This document shows, one piece after another, positions 37,745-47,329 of a stretch of DNA of 64,000 nucleotides (position 1 is the stretch's first letter; the number at the start of each line of letters is the position of its first letter). The DNA lies in the NCBI RefSeq assembly GCF_013106755.1, contig NZ_WHPF01000004.1:62001-126000 (forward strand), given 5' to 3'. The DNA comes from Limnovirga soli (GTDB lineage: Bacteria > Bacteroidota > Bacteroidia > Chitinophagales > Chitinophagaceae). The translations under genes and the position numbers were made by a program. Under the pieces are notes generated by a model. That model searched no databases and was not told the origin of the DNA. It was given only the letters and a program-made list of their open reading frames with translations.

Positions 37745-38352
37745 ATGAAAAAAACGCAGAAGCCTTCCAAGGTAGAACGTTTTGAACCCATTAGCAGTAA
37801 GGAGTTGGATATTATTTTACATAGCCTGCGCGAAGGGCAGCAGCCTTTTATTGTATTTCTTGGCATGATCTATTTTGCATGGGCTCGGCCTGCAGAAATT
37901 GCCCGTTTAAAAATTGCTGATATAGATTTGGATAAAACATTATTCGCCTCCCCAAAGGCGAAACAAAAAATAAGCAGGGCGCCTATGTGCAAATTGTTCC
38001 GCCGTTAAAAAAGTTGCTGGCCAGCACCAACCTACAAAATTACCCCGGCAATTATTATATTTTTAGTGGCGATGGTACCGGCTTTATGCCAGGTAAAACA
38101 AAATTAAACCGCCAACGTGCCACCGCCCGATGGCTTGACACTGTTAAGAATGGCCTGGGCATTACAAAAGACATGTATGCTCTAAAACATACCGGCAATA
38201 TTGATTACCTGTTAAACAACAAAGACAATATAGATCTTAAGTGGCAGCAAATGCAAAACCGCCACAGCAGCAGCGCCATAACGGAACGCTACAACCGTAA
38301 ACTGGGCGCCTATTTTATCAACTGCAGCAATTTACATTTTAGAGATTTTTAG
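37745..38352 (+). pseudogene. Frameshifted tyrosine recombinase relic
   Basis: Two overlapping frames (37745-38008 and 37987-38352) join into one integrase-like C-terminal domain: the Arg box WARPAEIARLKIADIDL, then after a frameshift near 37955-37980 PPLKKLLAS, ALKHTGNIDYLL in the HxxR area (with the Arg replaced) and TERYNRKL with a possible nucleophile Tyr. The N-terminal arm-binding and core-binding domains are missing. A 3'-end fragment of the same gene recurs at 51157-51258. Confidence 0.75.
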
Positions 38353-38396
38353 CCAGGCACCAAATTAAATATGTGGCTTTACTTGCGCACACTTGT
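38351..38396 (-). repeat. Bipartite interspersed element, copy at integrase relic
   Basis: On the minus strand ACAAGTGTGCGCAAGTAAAG (38377-38396; two bases missing inside the core), 18-nt spacer, then GCCTGGCT (38351-38358). It begins at the stop codon of the integrase relic. Confidence 0.7.
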
Positions 38397-38440
38397 ACGG
38401 TTGCATTAATGTTGGGCTTTTACAAAGACAAAAAAGCGGC

Positions 38441-38735
38441 TTTTTAAAATAAAATCGTGCCAAACATTCAAATTGCTATAAACCTTAGCCAAAAACGTGA
38501 TAAATCACGGGTGCGTGATTTATCACAGACCAAACCGCGTGATAAATCACGCTTTTTTGTATTGTCAGGATATTTAAATTTGTTAAATCGATTTCAAACC
38601 ATTTAGAAAATTAGTTTGATGCTATAAACAATACATATGTAAAATATCGGTTTGTTGATTGTAAATGGTTTTAAATTACAAATTATATCTATTAATAGTA
38701 TCAATCCTTTAGTTGTACGCAACCAATTTTATTTA
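38441..38735 (+). promoter_or_regulatory. Three-arm leader element, copy 1
   Basis: It opens with AAAATAAAATCGTGCC. Arm 1 is CGTGATAAATCACG (38496-38509), arm 2 is GCGTGATTTATCAC (38513-38526) and arm 3 is GTGATAAATCACGC (38539-38552), followed by six T. Arms 2 and 3 form a perfect 14-bp terminator, while arms 1 and 2 can form a 13-bp alternative. A further about 175 bp (to 38735) is conserved with the copies at 42441 and 47457 and ends about 80 bp before the next gene. The rest of the gap 38353-38814 holds only the bipartite element. Confidence 0.75.
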
Positions 38736-38814
38736 AGTGGAAAAATCATATTTCTAAAACACTCTTTTAGAAGCCGTTGACAAAAATATTTTTTATTAAT
38801 TAAAACCAAATATT

Positions 38815-39129
38815 ATGAAGATTTTCAAACTAGAACTGCGACTTTACGATAACAACACTCGTAGATGTCAGGTATTTCTTGAAAGAATAAGAGAAGATCA
38901 TATTATAGGCGGTTGGTTACCTCCAAGTGAAGGCAGAGACTACTATTCCAAAACTTGGAGCGAATATGGAATAAGTGACGACAATTTAGAGGTTTATTTG
39001 GCCTGCACAGGATATGGGGGAACAGCTCAATGTGTCGTTTTAATCAACGAAGCTAAGCCAAGTAAAAATAATACAGTCTTTGCTCAATCCGACGACACTC
39101 GGATAGCTTTTAAATCATTTTCCATCTAG
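38815..39129 (+). CDS. Hypothetical protein
   Basis: 104 residues (MKIFKLELRLYDNNTRRC...), soluble, with no recognised motif. Predicted mixed alpha/beta, with a conserved-looking GYGGTAQCVVLINEAKP stretch. It follows leader copy 1 and precedes an exported protein by 5 bp, so the two are probably co-expressed. Confidence 0.5.
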   Translation: MKIFKLELRLYDNNTRRCQVFLERIREDHIIGGWLPPSEGRDYYSKTWSEYGISDDNLEVYLACTGYGGTAQCVVLINEAKPSKNNTVFAQSDDTRIAFKSFSI

Positions 39130-39134
39130 CAAAC

Positions 39135-40247
39135 ATGAAAAAATTAATAATACTTCTTTCTTTCTTAATTATTGAAAAGTCCTACTCACAAATTCTTCTA
39201 AGGAACTTGCAGGGCGAGCCAATTTTTTCACCGTATTTGAATGAAAATACAAAAAACACAATGCTTAATTTAAATACAGGAACACAAAGCATCGGTGCAG
39301 ATTACTTATTCACTAACAAATCAAATAATCCAGCAGATTATTTGGTTTATCGTTTTGGACTTTCAACCAAACCTAATGAAGGGGTTGGACCTTTAATTAC
39401 GAATGGTCAATTTTCTCCTGGAGTAAAACTTAATGCTGCAAGAACTAAGGTTAGACTATTCGCAAGCCCTATGCTTGTTAGAATTGATGGAACAAAAAGA
39501 AAGTTTGACGACTGGTTAACTCTAAGTACATCCATTACTTATGAGAAGAATAAACTACTGAGAAAGGACACATCATTTAGTAGACAAGTTATTGATACGA
39601 GTTTTACCGGATATAGTTTAGGACTTGATTATAATATGGCTTTCGGGACATTTGAGCAAGATTACATCAACTTTAAAATTGTGTATAACAGAAGAAACAA
39701 TTATGGTGAACTTTCAAATGTAGACATAATAGATAGGCGGACAACATTTGATAGTGCCTCAGGAATTCAAAGGAATATTGAAAAAAAAGTGACAGCAAAG
39801 GAAGGCATTTACAAAGAAATGGACGCAGCGTTAATTCAAATATCTTATACGCACTTGCCAAAATATCAATTTAAAAATCTCAAGAAGTACGATGGTAGTG
39901 ATTTAATGAAAGAAAAAGAAGAGACTACTACGGAGTATGTAACAAACGGTGATAGGGTTGACACAATTACAAGAAAAACAGTTAAGTCTGAACCGGTACC
40001 AAATCCAAATTTTAAATCACTTAAATTTGGCTATTCACTCTTTTACAGTGCTCTTGCAACGACTGGAGAAATGCCTGAGAGCAAATTAGGAGGAAGTCTT
40101 TTTATAATTTCACCAGATAAAGATAATAACCTAATTCCGAGGTTAGCGGTGAATTTTCAGATGAACGATATATTCGATTTGCAAAAAAAAAATAACGGAC
40201 TTTTTAAAAGATTTCAAGCTGGAGTAACTGCTACTTTTTCGTTATGA
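39135..40247 (+). CDS. Exported protein, possible outer-membrane beta-barrel
   Basis: 370 residues with a signal peptide (MKKLIILLSFLIIEKSYSQ). The mature part has many alternating amphipathic strands, and the C-terminus ends in Phe-Ser-Leu after an FQAGVTATFSL strand, as outer-membrane barrels do. No specific family recognised. It is preceded by the 104-residue gene. Confidence 0.5.
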   Translation: MKKLIILLSFLIIEKSYSQILLRNLQGEPIFSPYLNENTKNTMLNLNTGTQSIGADYLFTNKSNNPADYLVYRFGLSTKPNEGVGPLITNGQFSPGVKLNAARTKVRLFASPMLVRIDGTKRKFDDWLTLSTSITYEKNKLLRKDTSFSRQVIDTSFTGYSLGLDYNMAFGTFEQDYINFKIVYNRRNNYGELSNVDIIDRRTTFDSASGIQRNIEKKVTAKEGIYKEMDAALIQISYTHLPKYQFKNLKKYDGSDLMKEKEETTTEYVTNGDRVDTITRKTVKSEPVPNPNFKSLKFGYSLFYSALATTGEMPESKLGGSLFIISPDKDNNLIPRLAVNFQMNDIFDLQKKNNGLFKRFQAGVTATFSL

Positions 40248-40404
40248 GGTTGCATCGAGGAGCTTGGGCAGCGCATAAAATGGGTTTTTGTGCAAGTTGG
40301 GCAGTCGGAATTATATTCCCACGCCAGCACATATCCCTTTTTGTGCCTGCAACTTAGACAATGTACCACAACCTGAAGAATTTTCACAACAAAATTTAAT
40401 CAAA

Positions 40405-40623
40405 ATGAGTAATGAAGCAAATGAGGACGTTTTAACGAAAAGATTGTTCCTTTCAAAAAATCAAATGATATTGAATGATAGCGAGTTTATAACATTTATG
40501 GAAGAATTAAATTCAGAAATAAACTCTGCAGCGTTTTTTACAGATCCAATTACCATTTCTGCGGCGGCAACAGCTGTAGTTGGCATGTATAAACTTTTTG
40601 AAAAAGGCGCTAAGCAATATTAA
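40405..40623 (+). CDS. Small hypothetical protein
   Basis: 72 residues starting MSNEANEDVLTKRL; the upstream in-frame codons (from 40288) overlap a dyad-rich spacer and look non-coding, so I use the inner ATG. A hydrophobic helix (ITISAAATAVVGMYKLF) is near the C-terminus. Its last 44 bp overlap the next gene in another frame, a toxin/antitoxin-like arrangement with no recognised family. Confidence 0.45.
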   Translation: MSNEANEDVLTKRLFLSKNQMILNDSEFITFMEELNSEINSAAFFTDPITISAAATAVVGMYKLFEKGAKQY

Positions 40624-40912
40624 TCAGAATAGCAATTCAAATATTCCTCTAATAAAAAAGCTTGAAAGAATTACGCTCGAAACATATGACCTAAGATTTC
40701 TTTCTCACCTTAGAGAACTACAAGAAAATAGTGATGAAGATTGGACATGGCAGTGGATGGATGAATGTATAAGGTATCCAGAAATCCACAGTCAGTTGAC
40801 TACCAAAATCAAAAGTTTAGAAAGCGAGGGCTGGAAGGTTGCAACACTTAACTTTGACAATACAACAAAGGGAATTCATATAAACATGGAACTGGAAAAA
40901 CCCTTTAAATAA
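40580..40912 (+). CDS. Small hypothetical protein overlapping the previous gene
   Basis: Up to 110 residues; the start could be the ATG at 40580, inside the previous gene, or a later non-ATG codon. The reliable part runs from LIKKLERITLETYDLRFLSH through WTWQWMDECIRYPEIHS to a C-terminal IHINMELEKPFK. Acidic and Trp-rich. Function unknown; it may form a pair with the 72-residue protein. Confidence 0.45.
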   Translation: MACINFLKKALSNINQNSNSNIPLIKKLERITLETYDLRFLSHLRELQENSDEDWTWQWMDECIRYPEIHSQLTTKIKSLESEGWKVATLNFDNTTKGIHINMELEKPFK

Positions 40913-41174
40913 TGAAACATCCTTACAAGACGATAAGCTGCAGGCAACATTGGGTATGGCGTTATTGGTGCAGAATGTTGTATTCTAAATCTGTAGTATT
41001 GAGTAGAAATTGTTCGGGCTTGCCGTTTTTCAATTTAGATTTTTTAAATTTGGCTTCAGTTCCGGGTGGACTTTTTCCAAATGCATCAACAAAGGAATTC
41101 CCTGCCAGTAATCTGTCATAACATGACAACCTTGCAATTAATAGATTATTAAACTGACTAGAGATACTTTTAGA

Positions 41175-42203
41175 ATGATTATGGTTGACTTGCACGATTT
41201 TACGAAAGAAAGTAAATGCTTTTACAAAAACGAGTCTTACTCTGTTCGTGACAACGGAGCAGTCTTACGACATAATATCGAGGGGAAACGACCACGACCA
41301 ACGGACAACAATTGGACTTTCGGCAAACTAAACAACAAGACAGGTTATTTAGAAATTGGTTCGGTTCGTATTCATAGAATAGTTGCGACCGCTTTTCATG
41401 GAGAACCGCCAACAAGAGAACACGTTGTTGACCATATTGACACAAATAAGCAAAACAATCGACCAGAGAATTTACGTTGGGTAACAAGATTAGAAAACAT
41501 ATTACTTAACCCAATTACAGCAAGACGTATTGAACATGTTTGTGGAAGTGTAGAAGCATTTCTTGCCGAACCTTCAAAATTTCGTGACAAATTTCAAGAC
41601 CCAAACTATGAGTGGATGTGTGCCGTTTCAGCAGAAGAAGCACAAATTAGTTTAGCTAGAATGTTGTCTTGGGCAAAAGGTAACAATCCATTAAAAGGAG
41701 GCTCTTTGGGTGAGTGGATATTTAATCGAGAATCTGTTGAAACTCCAATTGCTACACGTCCAAATTACATAATGTCTAAAACGCCAAATGCCGCACAACG
41801 TATTATTTTTAGCCTTGAGGATAAGCCAAACGAATACCCAAGTACACCACACGAATTTGAAGGCAATCCAATGAAAGCTTATTATGAAAACTTGACCGAA
41901 GAGGCGATTTTCTTCCGAAACCATAATGGAGAATACGTAGTTGTCAAAAGCGGATTTTCAAAAGACAGGCAATCTCTATACGTACTGACGAAGGCTGCTT
42001 ATGTATATCGAGAACGAGATGGTGGAGAATGGATGCCTGTACCCATAGTTGAACTTTCAGAAAGAATATTTGATAAAGATTTGCCTCATGCTCTTACGGA
42101 AATAACTTATGAAGATGGTCTATTTGTGCACGAAAAGGTAGAATCTGGTTTCCATCCAACAGAAGAGTTAGAAATGATATTCAATGAATACACCGAAGAA
42201 TAA
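41175..42203 (+). CDS. HNH-type nuclease-like protein
   Basis: 342 residues. The N-terminal 115 resemble phage-type HNH/NUMOD proteins: a Tyr-Ser-Val-Arg-Asp-Asn-Gly start, IHRIVATAFHGEPP, and VVDHIDTNKQNNRPENLRWV, which carries the His, Asn and other HNH positions. The C-terminal about 220 residues are unrecognised. The start may be at 41175 or the ATG two codons later. It is a single-gene unit with a spacer on each side. Possible roles are homing-type or defence nuclease. Confidence 0.75.
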   Translation: MIMVDLHDFTKESKCFYKNESYSVRDNGAVLRHNIEGKRPRPTDNNWTFGKLNNKTGYLEIGSVRIHRIVATAFHGEPPTREHVVDHIDTNKQNNRPENLRWVTRLENILLNPITARRIEHVCGSVEAFLAEPSKFRDKFQDPNYEWMCAVSAEEAQISLARMLSWAKGNNPLKGGSLGEWIFNRESVETPIATRPNYIMSKTPNAAQRIIFSLEDKPNEYPSTPHEFEGNPMKAYYENLTEEAIFFRNHNGEYVVVKSGFSKDRQSLYVLTKAAYVYRERDGGEWMPVPIVELSERIFDKDLPHALTEITYEDGLFVHEKVESGFHPTEELEMIFNEYTEE

Positions 42204-42204
42204 T

Positions 42205-42289
42205 AATGCCAAACCGCTAACTTGGGTATTGCTTCAAGTGTGGTAAGACGTTGTTACCATCGGCATTGGTTCGCAATCAGCAGCGGTTT
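42205..42289 (+). other. Dyad-rich 3' spacer, possible recombination site
   Basis: It holds nested or interlaced inverted repeats: AATGCC/GGCATT (42205, 42262), AAACCGCT/AGCGGTTT (42211, 42282) and TGGTAA/TTACCA (42241, 42254), plus GCTAACTTGGGTATTGC. Similar AAC-TTGGG phrases follow other genes in this block (40955, 48231). Confidence 0.4.
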
Positions 42290-42440
42290 CTGCAGACGGA
42301 ATTCTGTTGGGCTTTTTTGTAAAACTTTACTTTTATAACTTTAATTATCATCGGCACCAGGCAAGACAATAGTAAATACCTAAACAACACGAAGTCCTGG
42401 ACGCTACACGCCACAATACACAACATCATCATACTACCGA

Positions 42441-42728
42441 CTTTTTTAAAATAAAATCGTGCCAAAAATTCTAATTGCTATAATAATTAGCCGAAAACGT
42501 GATAAATCACGGGGTGCGTGATTTATCACAGACCAAACTGCGTGATAAATCACGCTTTTTTGTGTTTCTAGGATATATAAATTTGTCATTGAGATTTTAA
42601 ACCATATTATTAAATCTATTGATGCTATATATAATACAATATGTATAATAACCTTTGTTGATTATCAATGATTTAATTTATATATTGTCTGAAATAATAC
42701 CATAAATCCTTGAGTTGGGCGTCATTTA
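42441..42728 (+). promoter_or_regulatory. Three-arm leader element, copy 2
   Basis: Arm 1 at 42498-42511, arm 2 at 42516-42529, arm 3 at 42542-42555, then six T (42556-42561). The arm sequences are identical to copy 1, and only the loops and spacers differ. The downstream half is conserved to about 42728, 11 bp before ariA. Confidence 0.8.
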
Positions 42729-42738
42729 AACAAACATT

Positions 42739-44124
42739 ATGTTACTACAACTAAAAAGATTTGAAATATTAGGTCTGCATGGAGACATGGACGTTAAAAT
42801 TAATATTGATGACAGTAAGTTAATTATTGTGGCAGAAAACGGTCTAGGAAAGACCACCATTGTCAATATCATCTACTATACCTTATCAAGACAATGGTAT
42901 AAGCTAACTGAGTATCATTTTGAAACGTTACTATTTGAAATAGGTGAAAATGAATTTAAAATTCAACGTGAGGAATTAAATAATTTTATCAAACTTCGGA
43001 AACTAAGAAATCAGAGTTTCCGAAGAACACAAAGCCCTAGAATTTCTAGAATTTCAGATTACCTACTTGAAACATATGAAATCAAAGCTCTTTTAAATAA
43101 TCCATTTGAATTAGAACAGCTAGCAAGCAGGTTTGATGTTCCTGTTTCTGTTCTATTTGACATTTCTAATGAACTTCTTTTCTCTACAAAAGATTCTTCG
43201 GATAACATCGACAAGATTTCGGAAATACTAAATAAAGAAATTAAGGCACAAATTCTTTATTTGCCGACTTATAGAAGGATTGAAAAGGATTTAAAAAATA
43301 TTTTTCCAGATTTAGAGACAAATCTCGACTCTTTAAGGGACAAAAGACTTCATTTTGAACAAGAGAATTCATCCAAATACATAGAGTTAGTTGAGTTCGG
43401 CATGTACGATGTGCAGCAAAAAGTTGAACGAAAACTTAATTCTCTTTATATAAATTTCACAAAAAATTTAAGGCAGTCATTAATGGGGGGCTACTTGAGA
43501 GATATCCTCAATAAAAACTATGAGCGTTATAATTACAATGTACTAAATACCATAACGAGTGAAAAGCTAAACGAAATATTAAGTAGAATTGACGATAACA
43601 TACTCCAGAAAAATGAAAAGGATAGTCTTAGCAAATTTGTAGATATCTACAAATCCCACCCTGCCTCTATTACAAACGAAAGTAAAATTATTGCATACTT
43701 TATACAAAAGCTAGTTGATATTTATGAGAAACAATCAATTGCTGAAAAAGAAGTTACAATTTTTGTTGAGTTATGCAACAGCTACTGCAATAATAAGGAG
43801 TTTATATATTCTAGAGAAGATAGAAAAATAAAGGTTTACTTAACACAACAGGAAAAGGAAATTGATTTCTCCAAGTTAAGTTCTGGCGAAAAACAAATTG
43901 TTTCATTATTTAGTCACTTATATCTATCTGATACAAAACAGTTTTTTGTAATTATTGATGAACCTGAGTTGTCTCTTTCCGTTTCTTGGCAAGAACGTTT
44001 TTTACAAGACATTTTAAATGCTAATAATTCAGGTTTAATTGCAGTAACTCACTCACCATTTATTTTTAGTGAAACTTTGGAAAAACACACAAAAGGTTTC
44101 AACGAATTTATCTCACTTAAGTAA
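42739..44124 (+). CDS. ariA: PARIS-like AriA, ABC/AAA-type ATPase
   Basis: 461 residues of the SMC/ABC-like ATPase type. Walker A is AENGLGKTT (32-40), signature LSSGEKQ has Ser381-Ser382-Gly383-Glu384, Walker B is VIIDEPELSLS and the H-loop is AVTHSPF. The helical middle (about 90-330) is long and charged. It is followed 7 bp later by a DUF4435-like gene, the pairing that defines PARIS (AriA senses phage anti-restriction proteins and releases AriB). Other ATPase/DUF4435 pairs exist, so 'PARIS-like' is the safe label. Confidence 0.78.
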   Translation: MLLQLKRFEILGLHGDMDVKINIDDSKLIIVAENGLGKTTIVNIIYYTLSRQWYKLTEYHFETLLFEIGENEFKIQREELNNFIKLRKLRNQSFRRTQSPRISRISDYLLETYEIKALLNNPFELEQLASRFDVPVSVLFDISNELLFSTKDSSDNIDKISEILNKEIKAQILYLPTYRRIEKDLKNIFPDLETNLDSLRDKRLHFEQENSSKYIELVEFGMYDVQQKVERKLNSLYINFTKNLRQSLMGGYLRDILNKNYERYNYNVLNTITSEKLNEILSRIDDNILQKNEKDSLSKFVDIYKSHPASITNESKIIAYFIQKLVDIYEKQSIAEKEVTIFVELCNSYCNNKEFIYSREDRKIKVYLTQQEKEIDFSKLSSGEKQIVSLFSHLYLSDTKQFFVIIDEPELSLSVSWQERFLQDILNANNSGLIAVTHSPFIFSETLEKHTKGFNEFISLK

Positions 44125-44131
44125 TTTTACT

Positions 44132-45034
44132 ATGAATGCTGTTGAAGCTCTAAAGCAAAAAGCACAAACTTCAAATTTAGCTTATATAAAGCTGTTACAG
44201 AAGTATAGATTCGATACAAATGATTTGCATTATATATTTGAAGGATTTGACGACCAGTCTTTTTATTTCAATTATCTCCAAGGGCTAACTAAAAATTATA
44301 TCACTCATATTAGCCTAGGGAAAAAGCAATCACTTGAAATTTACAATAAAATAGACTGGAGTATATACGATAAAAGGAGAATAATTATTTTTATTGATAG
44401 AGATTATTGTAGGATTTTAGGTGAGCCTATTCCCGAAGACGATAATATTTACGAAACAACATACTATTCAATTGAGAACTACATATCTAATCCCGAGGTT
44501 TTGAAACGTTTAATTCGTGAAATCTTGCATTTTCATGAAGAAGTACAAGTAAATCAAATAGTAACAAAATATGAGAAAGAGCTAGAATTGTTCATAAAAC
44601 AGATCAGGCCAATTCTTGCGTGGGTTTTGACAGTAAGAAGTCACAAGCTTAAAGCCAATCTAAATATGATTGACCTTTCAAAGCTGTTTCAAATAAATAG
44701 CGATTTAACTTTCTTGTACTTAAAAATTGACAAAATAGCTTATTTGGAAAATGTAACACATGTCAAAACTCCTATAGTTCATTTATCTGGGTTAAAACAC
44801 TGGTATAATGTAATGGACGCAACACCAACTTATAAATTATACTTACGAGGTAAATTTGAAGCTTGGTTTTTGATCACATTTTTCAATAGGCTTAACGGCT
44901 ATTTATTAAAAAACTACAATCACAATTCCAAAGTCAAAACAAATATTAATCATAGCAACGCACTTGAAATAATTGGTCCTCGGACTTCAATTCCAGAACG
45001 GTTTGAAAAATTCTTAAAACAATTATTTCCATAA
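44132..45034 (+). CDS. ariB: PARIS-like AriB, DUF4435/TOPRIM-type nuclease
   Basis: 300 residues from the ATG at 44132 (a longer frame into ariA is out of keeping with the family). TOPRIM-like signatures: IFEGFDDQSFY with Glu37, IIFIDRDY with Asp89 and Asp91, and YYSIENYIS (Glu115-Asn116), all typical of DUF4435. In PARIS this subunit is the toxic effector, cutting a host tRNA once freed from AriA (family knowledge). The C-terminal half is helical and basic. Confidence 0.75.
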   Translation: MNAVEALKQKAQTSNLAYIKLLQKYRFDTNDLHYIFEGFDDQSFYFNYLQGLTKNYITHISLGKKQSLEIYNKIDWSIYDKRRIIIFIDRDYCRILGEPIPEDDNIYETTYYSIENYISNPEVLKRLIREILHFHEEVQVNQIVTKYEKELELFIKQIRPILAWVLTVRSHKLKANLNMIDLSKLFQINSDLTFLYLKIDKIAYLENVTHVKTPIVHLSGLKHWYNVMDATPTYKLYLRGKFEAWFLITFFNRLNGYLLKNYNHNSKVKTNINHSNALEIIGPRTSIPERFEKFLKQLFP

Positions 45035-45291
45035 ACGAACGCCTATCAAAAGGCTTGCCGAAAGGCTGTCGGACATAGTACTAATCAGCAGTTGTTCTAC
45101 TAACATAATGATTTATGTTGTAGGTGAAAATGAATATCTTGAAAATAAATATCATTTTAATATTGTTGAACCTTTTTCAGGTAATGCAAGTTATGAAATC
45201 ATTCATATAAATCATTTTGAGAAGCGTATAATGCATTTGGTATCTGTCTCGCTATTTTGAGGTTAGAAATGATGAATAATGTAAGGCATGT

Positions 45292-45445
45292 ACTTTTTTA
45301 GAATAAAATCGTGCGAAAAATTCAAATTGTTATAAACCTTAGTCAGAAACGTTTTAAATCATGCTTTTTTATATTGTGTGGTTACTTAAATTTGTTGCAT
45401 TGTTTCGATTAATTTCATAAATCCTTAATTTGTATGCAATGTTGC
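45292..45445 (+). promoter_or_regulatory. Three-arm leader element, copy 3 (internally deleted)
   Basis: It begins AGAATAAAATCGTGCG and continues as in copy 1 to CAGAAACG, then jumps straight to TTTTAAATCATGCTTTTTT. One hybrid arm remains, so neither hairpin can form. It precedes the nuclease gene at 45461. The gap 45035-45291 otherwise holds a dyad-rich spacer and a doubtful 50-codon frame at 45108-45260. Confidence 0.65.
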
Positions 45446-45460
45446 TAAATCCTACTTTAA

Positions 45461-46708
45461 ATGAATCACTCTAATACGGGACGATTTTTTTCTGGAAAAT
45501 CTTCAACTGAATTTTTTGACAATGAAAGACAATTCATTATTAATTCTATAAATTCAAAAAGTCAAAATGATCTTCTTAGCATTAGTATTGAGAAATATTC
45601 AGAATATTTATACTCGTTTCATTACATTGATTACCCGTTACTTGACACAACAAATTTCACAATATCAAGTTACGAAGGTGACATTCCTGGTTCTAGTTTT
45701 CCTAATGATTTCAACTTACATGATAGGAACAAATTAATAAAAAAGGATATAATAGTTTTTCATGTTCCTTACGAAGGCGATATTTCCTATTTAAATTACC
45801 GACCTTCTACTTATCTCTCATCAGGCATACCTGCACCAGTAAAAAGAAACAATGAATTGTTATTTAATTATATAAATTTTTATAATGACCCTGAAAGAAT
45901 CAGAAGAGAGTTTAACAATGATCTTCTTAGTTTCAAAAGAAGCTATATTGCTTTAAAGGCGGACATTGAATCTTATAATAATGGTTTAAAGGATTTTATT
46001 GTTAGAGAAATAAATAATCGAAGGCAAGAGCTTTTAGAAAAAAATAATTTTTTATCGTCTTTTAATGTTCCACTAAAATCAAAATTCAACACCCCAAAAA
46101 CTTTTACTATTCCGTCACCGAAACTCAGGGAGAAAATTACAATTAAAAATCCTATTGCCTCAAATTCTGGATTTACACCTGAGCCAACTTTAGATTATGA
46201 CAATTATGTTAAGATTTTAAAAATCATAGATGATGTTGGTCGAAATTTTGAACGTCTTCCTTCGATTTATAAAAGCAAAAAGGAGGAAGATTTACGCGAC
46301 CACATCTTAATGGTACTTGACCCCAATTTTGAATATGGCTCTGCCACAGGTGAAACCTTTAATATGAAAGGAAAAACCGATATTTTACTTCGCCATGATA
46401 GTTCAGTAGCATTTGTTGCAGAATGTAAATTTTGGGGTGGTGATAAAAAGTTTCTTAAAACTATCGACCAATTACTGAGCTATTTGACATGGAGAGACAG
46501 CAAAACAGCCGTTGTAATATTTGTACGTACCAAAGAGATAATTCCTATACTTGAAAAAATTAAGGTAGTTATTCCCAAACACAATTGCTACATTACAACA
46601 AAGGGGCAAAAATCTAATAATTGGAGTGAGCATATTTTTCATCTACCTGCTGATAAAAATAAAGAAGTAGTAATTTCAATACTCATATTTCACTTACCTG
46701 AAAAATAA
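45461..46708 (+). CDS. PD-(D/E)XK nuclease-like protein
   Basis: 415 residues. The C-terminal third has a restriction-nuclease core: helix KEEDLRDHILMVL, KGKTDILLR with Asp307, FVAECKFWGG with Glu321-x-Lys323, and QLLSYLTWRDSKTAVVIFV. The N-terminal about 260 residues are not recognised. It is followed by a membrane protein (116 bp) and a tiny Lys-rich protein. It could be a two-part defence unit of nuclease and membrane effector, but that is only context. Confidence 0.65.
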   Translation: MNHSNTGRFFSGKSSTEFFDNERQFIINSINSKSQNDLLSISIEKYSEYLYSFHYIDYPLLDTTNFTISSYEGDIPGSSFPNDFNLHDRNKLIKKDIIVFHVPYEGDISYLNYRPSTYLSSGIPAPVKRNNELLFNYINFYNDPERIRREFNNDLLSFKRSYIALKADIESYNNGLKDFIVREINNRRQELLEKNNFLSSFNVPLKSKFNTPKTFTIPSPKLREKITIKNPIASNSGFTPEPTLDYDNYVKILKIIDDVGRNFERLPSIYKSKKEEDLRDHILMVLDPNFEYGSATGETFNMKGKTDILLRHDSSVAFVAECKFWGGDKKFLKTIDQLLSYLTWRDSKTAVVIFVRTKEIIPILEKIKVVIPKHNCYITTKGQKSNNWSEHIFHLPADKNKEVVISILIFHLPEK

Positions 46709-46824
46709 ATAAGTACAAAATAACAATGATGTTGGTTGTTACACAGCAATAACAAGGAAATTGAATTTTGAATAAAATCCGTAAAATTGTGTAAGCTTAC
46801 TGGTTAATTTTGAATTAGAAATTT

Positions 46825-47328
46825 ATGGCCACCAAAGAACAATACGACTTTTTTAAGGATCAATTTGTTGAGGAGGAAAAGAGATATTCTGACCTTACCA
46901 AACGTGGTGAAATTTACTTTTCTATACTTTCAATTTTATTGACTGGAGTTATTTTTAAAATAAAGGACATTTTTGAAATATTAAAAGTACTTGACAATGC
47001 TACTTTCAAGACGGTTTTAATAGGATTATTTGTGTTGTCGTTTTTGCTTTTTTCCTTAGGCTTCTTTTTTATAACATTAGGATTGAAAATACGTGAATTT
47101 GAAGGTGTGACTGATATTAAAAGCTATTTGGATTCTTTGGGGGGAACACCCCCTACCAATGAAGATTTTTTTGATGATAGAATTGTTGACTTTATAACTG
47201 CGAGTGAGCGAAATGAATCTGTTAATGATTTACGTGCAAATAGATTGAGCATCTCATTAGGCTTTATTTTAGCCGGTTTTATTTCTATGGCTGTATTTAT
47301 ATTCACCTTATTTATACAAATTTTATAA
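46825..47328 (+). CDS. Small multi-pass membrane protein
   Basis: 167 residues with three or four hydrophobic helices (about 30-46, 62-88 and 145-166). The N-terminus opens MATKEQYDFFKDQFVEEEKRYSDL, an acidic helix. Layout resembles SLATT/Pycsar-type membrane effectors that depolarise the cell, though no specific family is identified. It is coupled to the next gene (ATG one base after the stop codon). Confidence 0.5.
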   Translation: MATKEQYDFFKDQFVEEEKRYSDLTKRGEIYFSILSILLTGVIFKIKDIFEILKVLDNATFKTVLIGLFVLSFLLFSLGFFFITLGLKIREFEGVTDIKSYLDSLGGTPPTNEDFFDDRIVDFITASERNESVNDLRANRLSISLGFILAGFISMAVFIFTLFIQIL

Positions 47329-47329
47329 T

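Noticed and set aside
40912..41195. Short frames on both strands (69 and 77 codons)
   Set aside because: They lie in the dyad-rich spacer; the composition is unlike neighbours and neither frame has a recognisable motif. The minus frame could be a gene remnant, but the evidence is too thin.
45108..45260. 50-codon frame starting MIYVVGENEY
   Set aside because: It sits between a dyad spacer and the leader, has no promoter or family support, and the length is expected by chance in AT-rich DNA.
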